Assembly (NCBI GenBank): GCA_004802725.1
Contig: SGPM01000038.1
Coordinates: 1 to 64,000 of the forward strand
Direction: 5' to 3'
Source: Antrodiella citrinella
Lineage: Eukaryota > Basidiomycota > Agaricomycetes > Polyporales > Steccherinaceae
Length of the DNA stretch: 64,000 nucleotides
Below are positions 34,077-45,200 of the stretch, piece by piece. Numbering within the stretch: the stretch's first letter is position 1; each line of letters opens with the position of its first letter. The translations under genes and the position numbers were made by a program. The notes beneath the pieces were generated by a model. That model saw nothing but the letters and a program-made list of their open reading frames with translations, had not been told where the DNA came from and ran no database searches.

Positions 34077-37000
34077 TCACACGGGAGGCAACATAACTCC
34101 ATCAATACCAGAACTCGGCCCGTCATGAGAAGTCGAATTCGAGTTCGGTCTATCGTATGGTCGACGACTACGAGAGGTTCGAGCGCGTGAAGCAGTTGAA
34201 GCTTTATCTGCCGACGAAGTGGTGGCGGACGACGCTAAGATAGGAGAGTTGAGGCTCGACAGCCTGGGCAGACGTATCTTCAGCGAGGGAGTGGAAGTGG
34301 GAGCGTTTGCTGGCTTAGAGGATCCTGCGACAACTGGAGTGACGGGAGTAACCACGGCGGGCTTATCTACCGAAGGGGTGATCGGCTTCGGGTGGCTGCG
34401 GTTGCGAGAAGATGACGGTGCTGGCTTCTTGGCAGTATCGGTGAAACCCCAGCCACCTGTGCCTTCGTCATGCGAAGCCGACTCCAAAGCCGACGTAGAG
34501 GCTGCAGCAGCGTTGCCGTTGAGCGATACTACTTTCGAAGTCCGCACCGGCGACGGCTTTCTGCGAGGTTGACGTGCTCGTTTCGCTCGTCCCACGGGAG
34601 CTGATGCAGACCCTCCCACATCGGCGAGTTGATGAGAAGAACTACTGCCCGCAGTAACACCATTCGGTTGAGGAATAAGGGCGGATATCTTTTGGGAAGA
34701 TTTGGGACGCGGTGGAGGAGCTATTGCCGTATGACTATCAGGAGTAGCACTTGAGTCGTATTCGGTCTCAAAGACCTTCTTAGCGGCGGCGGCTTGCACA
34801 CGTGCGCTAGACCGTAATGACTTGGATGCGGTGGCAGTGGCAGCTAGAGGGATAGCGCGAGGGGTGCGAGTGCTGACTCTCTTTGCACGTTTGGGCGGGG
34901 GTTCGGCCTGCGCTTGTGTAAGTCTCAGCGCCACGAGATCGAACGAAAAGCTTACTCTACTGAGAAGACCATTCACATGAAGATCTGGCTCCTCTTTGAT
35001 TCGGATCGGCGGTGCTAGAGTCGAACTGGATGCGACTGGCTTAGAACTGCTAGCGACAGGAACGACGCCGTTTGGTCGCGGAATGGATGGTGCTTTGGAG
35101 TGCAGATTGATCAAGAACTGACGAAAGTCAGGTGTGAGTTCAAAAACATGCTCGGCGTAGGACTTGACATACCAAAGCGGCCTTCAGCTCGTCTACGTTG
35201 AAAAGTCCAGGCTGTGGATGAGGAACAGAAACCTCTTCCATCTCGTCTAATGAACTGAGGGATGTCAACGGAGACGACATAGCACTCGAGTTATCATCCT
35301 CCCTAGAGCACAGTTGAGAATACAGAACGCCGTGTGGACATAAGTCTGCGTACCGAATGTTTTCGCGCCGCCTCGTTTTATTCCAAAAGTCCATGGTGAT
35401 TATCTTTTCCGGTACTCTGTATCTTCGGCCGTTAATAAGGACTTCATCGACATTCATCTTGACTGGTACTGCAGGTGCGACGGATACTTCTGGATGTATG
35501 ACTTCAATATTACCATTGTTGAATTCACCAGGTCTGCTGATCTCGATAGGTTGAACACCACGAGGCACCCTCTTTTTCGGTCTCTGTAAACTCAATGTTA
35601 GCCCCCGCATTTGGCGCAACACAGACGGCAATCCCACCAAGATTTGGTCTGCATGGTTAGGACACATCCATTTCTTGCTCCAGGGCGGCATCAAAGCCAA
35701 AGGAGGGTCTACGCAGTCGAGATGCCAATTTAGGTGACAGTAGTCGCATGAGATGATACTCTTTCCTGTGTCAGAGACTGTGCTGCTGAGCCTGCTGCTC
35801 GCTCTGCGTGGGCGTTTCGCTACCGGAGCCGACGAAGAAATGCCGGGAGGAAGCGCAGATGTCCCGCATTTGAAGCACAATACCGGATCGCCATTCCTAT
35901 CCTTGAGACGGTACGGATCTCGGTCCTCAAGCTGACCATGACGACTACATTGTTGTCAGACAGACGATTCTCGTGAGCGAGAAAGAGATCACTCACTTGA
36001 GACGAGGAGGTTTGAGTTCAGAGCTGTCTACGTAGCCCCCTCTATTGCTCATGGCCACTATCACAAGAAATCTTATCACCGTGTCGCTTTGAGTCATCCA
36101 CGATATACGACGTACCATCTTTGAAAAACGTTCTGATGTCCCCTGGTAACTGAAACTCATGAGGAATGGTAGATTGCAATTGAGCGAAGAGAGGAGCCAT
36201 AAATTTAAGGGACGCAGGAGGCTTAGGTGGTGGATTCTGAAAAGACCGATTATGAGCGGAGAAGCATGAGGAAGAGAACAGTATACTGACTCGACGCAGA
36301 TTACATGAGGGGCAATACCATTCACTGTCTCCTAGTAGCTCGTTGCTTTCGATCGGAGGGTTCAAGCACATGAGATGGAATGCTCTGGGACAGCTGTCGC
36401 AATATACCAATGATCCAAACGAGCGACATGAAGAACAATGGTCTTCGTTTGACTATCACAAGAGATTTCAATGCATGAACCCAGGACGAGAGAGAGGTCA
36501 CTCACGACAGCAAGCGAATCCTGCAGAATCGTCATGCCAGGCTCCTCTTTCACTCTGACAGCAGCTTCTCTCTCCTTTCCCTTTCCCTTATCTCTTCGTG
36601 GTCTCTTAGCAGTACTAGCAGAGCTATCTTCATCTGCGTTCTGAAAGGATTCCCCGTTCGGTGTCAGGTCTCCGTTTGGGACCGAGTTCGAGCGTGATAT
36701 CATCATGATATCGTCGTCGTCCAAAGGCATTGGGATCGGGTCAGAATCCGGGAATTGAGAGGTGGACGCTAAGCCCTCCTGAGCAAGAGAAGACGCCCCT
36801 GGAACAGCCAATTGACGAGCAGAAGCACGCTGCGCACGGCCGGACGATGCGCTGTAAGGGAGGGTGGGGGAAAACGAGATGGATGATAGCGACGAGTTGT
36901 CAAAGTGGAACAGCCGGAACACGAGGACAAAGCACGACGAGTGAAGAAAAAGCAACAGTAGAACGTCAGCGATGTGGTTCAGTAGCGAGGAAGGAATGTG

Positions 37001-37307
37001 CTTACCCTTTGTCTAACCTCGCCCTCTTACTCCGGGGTCCGTCCACCTCCGTGGTGCTTGTCGTGGCCATGGCATTCACGGTATGCACACCGTATGTGGT
37101 CCCGGGGTCGGATATAGGCAGATATGAAAAGGAAGTAGAAGTTTTTTTGTGGTCTTTGCGAGGCAGACCAGTGTGCTGAATGGACAGCAAGGGGGGCGGT
37201 CCAGGGAGGATCTCCGTTGCGAGACTCGGATCGCCCTCCAAGTGGGGTGGCTGCAAAACAGGCACCCCTGCAAGCAGAAATGCGGGAATACTGTCTAAAG
37301 ATGTCAT
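34077..37307 (-). CDS. Double-PHD-finger chromatin protein, Rco1-like (Rpd3S complex)
   Basis: Likely subunit of an Rpd3S-type histone deacetylase complex that reads unmodified/methylated H3 in transcribed chromatin. Two PHD fingers are clear. The first (HCSSCRSFGSLVYCDSCPRA, FHLMCLNPPI, EWYCPSC) is at about 36300-36450. The second (VLCFKCGTS, ISCDYCHLNWHLDCVDPPLA, WMCPNH) is at about 35640-35900, with the C4HC2H pattern typical of Rco1. Between them lies PPPKPPASLKFMAPLFAQLQ; after them come PIEISRPGEFNNGNIEV and RYRVPEKIITMDFWN. The N-terminus (KRARLDKG, KRPRRDKGKGKE) and the long C-terminus are basic, Ser/Pro/Ala-rich and disordered with nuclear-signal-like clusters. The start at 37307 is the first ATG; an internal ATG at 37070 (MATTSTTEVDGPRSKRAR) is an equally good candidate. 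Confidence 0.82.
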
Positions 37308-39218
37308 ATGAATGAGCTCGAGGATAAAAACCAGTCGTCGTCGAGCACTGTCTCCCAGAATATCAGCTTACCGCTGTGCGTCAGCGTCGGTGTCGGGAAG
37401 AGACAACCTCAGGCTTGGCTCAGCCTCTGATGGCAAGCGCGAGACCCCCTCGTGCTCAATCGGGTGCAACAATTTGTTCATTTCTACTTCTACGCAGACG
37501 CAACTACTATTTGTATACAGTTCACTCGTCAGATCTACTGGCTGTTTGCCAGTTCAAAATGCCCATGCTGCAGCAACGCAGTCCAGGAGAAACGTTGCAA
37601 CGGCATGGCAAAAGATTGGTCGGTCAACTCCATTGTGACGAAAGCGTCCCAGTAGTACTTCCTGTCATCCTGAGCACAAACAACCACACAAGAGAGGTTG
37701 GTGGAAGGGTGAATGGTATGCTGTCCTGTTTGATGCTTTCAGCCGCTAAAGAGATGAGACCAATATCGCCTCAAGTCCCCTAGGTTACTGCGTCGTTGCT
37801 AGAGGTTCCACAAGGCGATCGAACCATGCAAGTAGAAGTCAGACTGCTAACCATGAGGTCTACAGTGAAGACAAAAACGGCGCCGTCAACGCAGAGCTAC
37901 TATTGTCATTGAGGCGTTGCCGTGCTGCAGCACCAACAACACAGTAACACTTACGGTAACCTGGAAGATCGATGTCAGAAATCACAAAGGCTCACGAAGC
38001 GGTGGGTACTCGCACCTTCAGGTCAAAGCTGATTGAAGTAATCTGCTGGCGATCCGTCATCGTATACACATCGAACCAACGCTCCTTTTACCTCAACGTA
38101 TGGATATGACAGCTGCTAATTGAGCAGCAATGAGCTCTACGGGTCTATGGCGACTGATAATACGCCCTGCGACCCTTGCCACGAGTTGAGTACGGTCCGC
38201 TTGCCCATGACCGCGCCTCCCAAAACGAAATATGCACAGCAATCGACGAGCATTTGAGACGAGTAACGACGCTATATGCGCAGGGGAGGAGCCTCAAAGA
38301 TCCAAGCTGAGGGAAGGATAATTGCCCATAGGTCGCATCAGTGCAACAGCAATCATCTAGAAGACTCTCTGAATCCTAAGGCAGGTAGATTTCACGCCTG
38401 AAGATCAGGTTATAGTATAGCTCACTGGTGTGCTGTCACCGCTGTGGACCTGCGAGATAGCCTACGGCGATGCGTGCCTAACGATGCTAGTCGCACTGCA
38501 AGAGACATCGTCTGAGCTGGCCAAGCTTTTCGAAGAGAATAAGAAGCGATGAGCGTTGTGGGCAACATAGAATGGAATGAAACGTAGCCATCCATAATCA
38601 TGTCGCCTTCGATAACTTCGGGTTAAGGAATGAGGAAGAATCCGCTGAGCTTGCAAGTTGGCGCGTACAAATGTTTACGTAACCATTGATACTGTTATTC
38701 GAGTCTCTCAAGTTACTGTTCAAGTTCCTTTCAGTTTCCCCCGAGTTTCTACTATGATGTCTCCAAGTCACTGGTACAACCATCCCAGATGTTTGATCAT
38801 GTGTCGAACATAGTCAGACGCGATGTTGACTACCAAGGTATCCCCATAGCTGGCCCTAGATACCGGCGATAGAGGAAAGGACCTGACACGGAGACCGCGA
38901 TACTTCCACGGCTATAAAGTGCGTCGCGTCACGCAACAACAATATCCGGATACTAACTGTTTTTGTCTGCCATAGTCGGCAGCCAGTAGTGTCGTTATGC
39001 GGCAAACTTGATCCATGTCTTCATTTGCGGAGATCTACTTTGCTAGCGCTAATTCGTACATTCACCGGGCCCATGGTCGGTAAGTACCTTGGTGCGCATC
39101 CCCATGTACCGCTGCTCGGGGGTTTCGATGTGTCTTTACGTTGTCTCCAACTCCGGAGTGAGCTTGGCCTGGCACGTATTTAACGTCGAGGAGGAACATA
39201 GACTGATACATCACGACC
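37308..39218. promoter_or_regulatory. Long intergenic region and metzincin-gene promoter
   Basis: This 1.9-kb gap separates the divergent Rco1-like and metzincin genes. A TATA box (CTATAAAG) lies at 38912-38919, about 300 bp before the metzincin ATG. A splice donor GTAAGT at about 39075 and an AG at about 39203 may mark an intron in the 5' untranslated region. At 37800-37862 a tRNA-like fragment was examined and rejected. Short open frames at 37312-37783 lack domain support. I see no gene. Confidence 0.45.
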
Positions 39219-42200
39219 ATGTCTCTTCCACAGTCGAACGCTGCTCAGCCTGCAGCAGAACCTCCTGCTCCCAGCATCATACCTGCACCTGCGGTAGTGC
39301 CACAGCCCGCTCAGGATGCAAATGTGGTTCCCCCTGCTGCTGCCATTCCAGCTCCCGCTGTGACACCATCTCCTGCACCCGAAGCTATTCCTGCTTTACA
39401 AGCTCCTGCTAATACTGCACCTGCACCTGCTGCAAATGTAGTCCCCGCTACTCCTGCTCCTGCTCCTCAGGTGAGTGTACCTGCGGCAGTGGTCCCTGTT
39501 ACTGCGCCAACCGAGTCGACGACGACTGCTCCAGTGGCAGCAGCAGCTCCTACCATCATTCCAGCCGTTTCCAGCAATCCCCCACCTATTGTGGCTCCGA
39601 CTCCCGTTCCAGTCGCTCCTGTAACCTCTGTCCCTACTCCTGGCACGATCGAGTCTACGACGACTGCAACCGCAACTCATGCTCCGACGGTGGCAGCAGC
39701 CCCTCCTGTCACTCCAGCCGTTTCCGCGCCTACTGTGGTGACCCCGACACCTGTCCCAGCTGCCGCTACACCTGCCACTCCAGCGACTCCAGCTGAACCT
39801 GTGCCAAATGTGGCAGCAGCAACACCTGCTCCAGTGGTCGATGTCACTCCTTCTATCACTCCTGCCATTTCTATTAATCCTGCACCTACTGCGGCAACCC
39901 CGACACCCGTACCAGTTGCTCCTGCTGCCTCGATCTCTGCTGCGACGACTGCCCCAGCGGTAGCAACAGCACCTCCCGTCATTCCAGCGGTAGCAGCAGC
40001 ACCTCCAGTCACTCCAGTGGTGACCGCACCTACCACGGCAACGCCGACACTTGTCCCAGCTGTCACTACGGCTGCGACGCTAGTCACACCATCGGTATCT
40101 GCGCCGAATGTATCACCAGCAGCACCAGCGGCGGCGGCGGCGGCTACAGCAGCACCAGCAGCAGTAACAGCGGTAGCGGCAACAACACCAGTCATACCAC
40201 CTGCCACCAATCCCATCATCGCTACACCTGCTGTTCCAGCTGCTAGTAACAATGGCACGAATCCTCTTTTTGCTACCCCCCTAGACGTCTCAAGCGGTGT
40301 CCAACCTGGTGGTGTATCCGGACCAAACCCCGTTCAAGCTCCGATAGGACAGAGCTGGTATCAGACGGTTTGCGCGGATCTGACCCCTAGAGACTTACAG
40401 AACACAGTCGGTCCACGTGACCCGCAGTCTGCTGCGTACGCCGCTCTGGGAAGGTCGGCCGCCCTTTGGAGTAACGGCACGGTACGTCCATTGCACCTGG
40501 GCTTCAGTGGCTGCACGTGTTAATAATTTGGTCTCTAGAACATCTCGTACGCGTTCTTGCCTGGTGTTACTGTCGGGACCGCCAATCAGCAGAACAAGGT
40601 CAACAAATACGCGTCCGAATGGTCCAAGTACGGCAATGTCACATTCACACTTGTCGCGGCCAACGCGAGCCCAGCCCCTCTTCTGCGAGTTTCATTCGAC
40701 AGCACGTCGGGCAACTGGTCCACTCTTGGTTCATTGGCGACCGGGGTCGACAGCACTACACCGACCATGAATTTGGGATGGGTGTACGACAGCGTCAACG
40801 AGCAGCCGTATGAGAGAGGAGTGATCCTACATGAATTTGGCCATGCTCTGGGACTCATACACGAGCACCCGGAGAGTGTACCCCTCGATCCTCGAGGTAA
40901 GACCTGTCCTGTTGTGGAATGGAGCTCATCTGACTGACTCGATGTCTTACAGCTACGAGATCATTCTACGAGTTCTCCCAAGGATGGACTGATCCCAACG
41001 TGCAGACTAACATATTGGACGTATACCAGAGCGGGAGTCTGACGAACTACTTGGACTACGATGGTGCCTCCATCATGAAGTTCGTGTGTCTTCTGCTGAT
41101 AGCGGCATGTCTCTGACCGCCTTTGCACATAGGTCCTTCATGGCTGAGGAGATGAATGTCAATAGACGGGACATATATCCCAATGACGAGTTGTCAGACT
41201 TTGATAAGGCTTTCATGGTCATCAACTATCCTCGCCCTCAGGTCGACCCAACCGCTCCCCAGTGGACACTCAACTATGCCTTGGATGTTCTGGGCGTCCC
41301 CGCATACGACAAACACGCTATGCTACTAGCTCGTCCAGAAGATGTGCGTAGGCAGTTCGCTATCTGGACAGCGCAAAGGTTGTTGGCGGGGCCCGACTTT
41401 GCCACAGAAGTGATCATTCGAGGCGACGAGGAGGCGCGTGCGGGATATCCCATCACGCAGCCCGACGAGGCCCCAGGTCCTGGACTCGACGTTCCGGAAT
41501 GGTTCCGACATGTGTGCTCCGATCTGGTGAAGCACGAATCGACAATGACAGATGATGGCACAGCTGTCATGAAAGAGCACGCCGTGTTTGCCCAGTCTGC
41601 TCTTCTCTGGGATAATGGACAGGTATGTGCCACAACCAATACGCGTTCTATCGTAGAGACCATGCTCACGGCAGAATCTGCAGACTCTTACCTATATGTT
41701 CCTGGGTGGCAACAAGAACCAGAAAGACAAAGTGGACAAAGTGGTTCAGGAATGGACGAAATATGCCAACATCAAGATCTCTCGCGTTGACAAGAATGCT
41801 ATGATTCGTATCACTTTCAATCCGAACGATGGGTCGTGGTCGTATGTGGGACGTCAGCTTCTTAGCGTCAAAGCTTCAGAGGCGACGATGAACTTTGGTT
41901 GGGTCCTGGACTACAGCAACGTAGCGTCGATGACTGACAAAGAGAGTGGCGTCATACTGCATGAGTTTGGTCACGCGCTTGGCATGTTGCACGAGCATCA
42001 GTCTCCCGCTCGCGGCGGCACTATCACTCTCAACGAACCTAGTGAGCGCTGGACATTCTGGGGTGATAAGCGCGGCTCACATTTGTATAATCCAGACGTT
42101 TACGAGTACTATGGGACAACACAGCGATGGGACGAAGCGACGGTCAAGGCCCAGATCATCGATGTCTTCAATAGGGATGACACAAGCAACTATTCGCAGC

Positions 42201-45200
42201 TGGACATCACGTCAGTTATGATGTATGTTTCTTGCACTTGCTGCTTGTTTTATCTCTCACCTCTCACCGATATCGTTCAAACAGGTACAAAATGCCACCG
42301 GAGATGAACCTCCAACATGTATCAGTGGGAAATAACTACGTTCTTTCTCCATTGGACAAGGCGTACATGGTCATCAACTACCCTTTCCAGATCAAGGACC
42401 CCCAATGGACGCTGTCGCACGCTTTGGATATAGCTGGTGTTAGCGGCACCGCGAAGCAAGCCATCCTGGCTGAGAAGGATGCTGACAATGTACGCGAGAA
42501 ATTCTCCGTTTGGAATGCGACGCAGCGAGCAGCATCTTCGGCTCCTCGTCGTGATATCGATGATCCCGTCGATGACGATAACGGAGAAGAGGTCAACGGC
42601 GAGATCGAACACTGGTGCGGCACCGAGTCACCGAATACGGAGCTCACCGAAGGAGTTGCTCGTGGTGTTGGAGGCAGCAACGGTTACCTCTGGAACCGAG
42701 GGGACACCATCCGATACCGCTTCCAGCAGGCCCTATACCGCCCGCCGGCTGTTTTGAACGCTACACGCACGAGCAAGCGCGATGCCCTTCTCGCTGCATT
42801 CCAAGAGTGGGAAGGCCCCTCTGGGTTACATTTCCAAGAAGACAACGAAAATCCAGATGTTCACATTTGGTTTGCTGACGACCACCCTGATACTGTGAAG
42901 CACTCCCAGTCGAATGAATGTTGGACCACGTTAGGAACTCAGGTTCGAGGCTACAACAACACCGCAGATTCCGTTAAAGGAGCCGGGTCTCCGCTCACAT
43001 CCATGTATCTGGACCTCAGGGGACTTGAAGCGGTTGATCTCCGACGGAGATGTCTCCACGAGACTGGACATCTGGTTGGTCTTCTGCACGAGCACGAGGG
43101 TCCTAACACTCGGACGGTCCCAGCCCCAAGGGCCTTCGATGTCGAGCTTGGTATCTGGACGGCTTGGGATCCGAAGTCCATCATGTTATACTGGGACCGA
43201 AGCCTTCTAAGCGGACGTTTGACCATCGCAAATTCGGAACTTTCTGTCACGGACAAGGCTCTCGTTGCGGTAATGCATTGGCCTACAGCTGTCTTACATC
43301 TCATTGAATGATCCTCTTTCACAGGCATTGTACGCGCAAAATATAGACGTCTTGCGACCAGCTCTCTCTGACCTCAAACTGCCCAAGAAAGCAAGCCGCA
43401 AACTTCTGACGGTATTCGAACAGAGCTCTACCGCCCAATTCCGCCAGGCGCTAGCAGATGCACTACACGATGTATACGGACCGAAGAATCAACAACCCCA
43501 TATGGGACTCAACGACGGCGACTGGGAGAAGGGCGAGGCATACTTGAGAGGATCATGGTGCCACACCGAGTCACGGAAGTCGACTACCACCGGAGGAGTT
43601 GCGCGCGCTGTTGGAACTAAAGTCTCTGATTTCTGGAATCCTGGGCAGACTATCAAATACTATTTCCAGCAGGACCTCTATCGTTTGCCGGCGGATCAAC
43701 TGGAGGAAACCCGACGTGCTCGCCTTGCCGCGTTTGCCCAAGCTCTTGATTCTTGGTCAGTTCATGGGCTCACTATAAGAGAGGCGCGGGCAGAGGAGCA
43801 TCCAGACTTTAAGATCTGGTTTGCCGACGATGCCCCAATCTACAGGAAGAATTCCACACAACGGGAGTGGAGCATGTCCAAGATAGGAACCTCTGTCCGA
43901 ACGCCGAGAAGCAAACCCTCCCCGGGGGCGGGTGATCGGGATACCACGATGTACTTGAACCTCATTGGCGTAGAGGAAAGTCTACAAGTGGCGATCTGTA
44001 CGCACGAGATTGGTCATGTGCTCGGTCTCGAGCACGAACATGCCAGCCCTCTTACCAAGACGAAACCAACCGACGATCCGAGGGAGGTTGATGAAGAGAC
44101 CCCTTTCACAGGCCTCTGGACGGCTTGGGATCCCGACTCCATCATGCTTTACGACAATTTGCCTCTCGAAGAGGGGAACGTGACGAAACTCAATCTGGTG
44201 CCTTCCCAAGCAGATTTATGGTTGGTTAGGGTAGGGTATCTTTCTCTAGACCTATTGCTCTTTGCTGATCAAAATCACAGGCCTTATATGCACAACCTGA
44301 CCGCGAAGGTGAAGTTGGTGACCTGGGAGTAATCCTGTTCTCACTTGGAATCCAGGATGGCGATGTTGATCGTTTAATTGATCTGTGCAAGCAGTTGGGG
44401 CAGAAACCAGCTGGTCACGACGAGCTGACTGATGATGAAATGATGGAGACAGCATACGATGCAAGGCTCTGGAAATACCGATTGGCGCTTGGAAACGCGC
44501 TGATCTGGGTACACGGACCGCGAGAGGATCCTTATGAAAACATTGCTGACGACGTAGCGTACCAAGGCTTTGATGACGAAGACATCGACCCCAACACCAA
44601 AGACGGACGGATGCGCACGGATGGACCATTCCTCCCCGTCCTCATCAAATCCCTTCAGAATTTCTTCAGCGCAGGTGGGAACCAGATATTCACCCTCCAG
44701 TTCCCTGGTCGGTTCCTGCAGATTAGTCAGTACGCCTGGGATACTGGCTCCGCTGGCGTGTACGGACAGTTCATAAAGCCGATCGTCGTCAACGAGAGCG
44801 AGTTCCGTCTCACCGACCAGCTCTACGACGTGGCGGAAGTCGTCAGTGGCCCGAACGGCGTCTCGATGTCTCAAGTCTACGACCAGCTCATCAACAACCT
44901 CCTCCCCGTGTTCCGCAGCAATGGCCTAGCGCAGCAGCAGGACCAGATCCGCCAGTGGTTACTCCGCGAGGTGAAGACAGCTTCGTGGATCCGCGAAATG
45001 CTCAACTCCCAGCACACGCCCAACCTGCCTAGCTCCACCGACGACTCTGAGACTGTCGCCGAAGATCAGTCAGGTCGGACAGCCGCTGTGAACAAGCCGG
45101 CGTTCGCGATCGCGGACAAGCTGGAGGATGGGACGGTGAACCGGATGGAGCTCAGCAACGCGCTGATGCAGGAGTACCTGGAGGCGAAGCAGGCGTGGGA

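Noticed and set aside
37800..37862. tRNA-like fragment on the minus strand with a TGGTTAGCAGTCTG A-box-like and a GGTTCGATCGC B-box-like block
   Set aside because: The T-stem and acceptor stem do not pair and part of the anticodon arm is missing, so it cannot fold as a tRNA; at most a tRNA-derived relic.
39677..40258. 193-codon open frame antisense to the metzincin N-terminus
   Set aside because: It is Ala/Gly/Thr/Val low complexity that mirrors the Pro/Ala repeat on the coding strand; no independent coding evidence.
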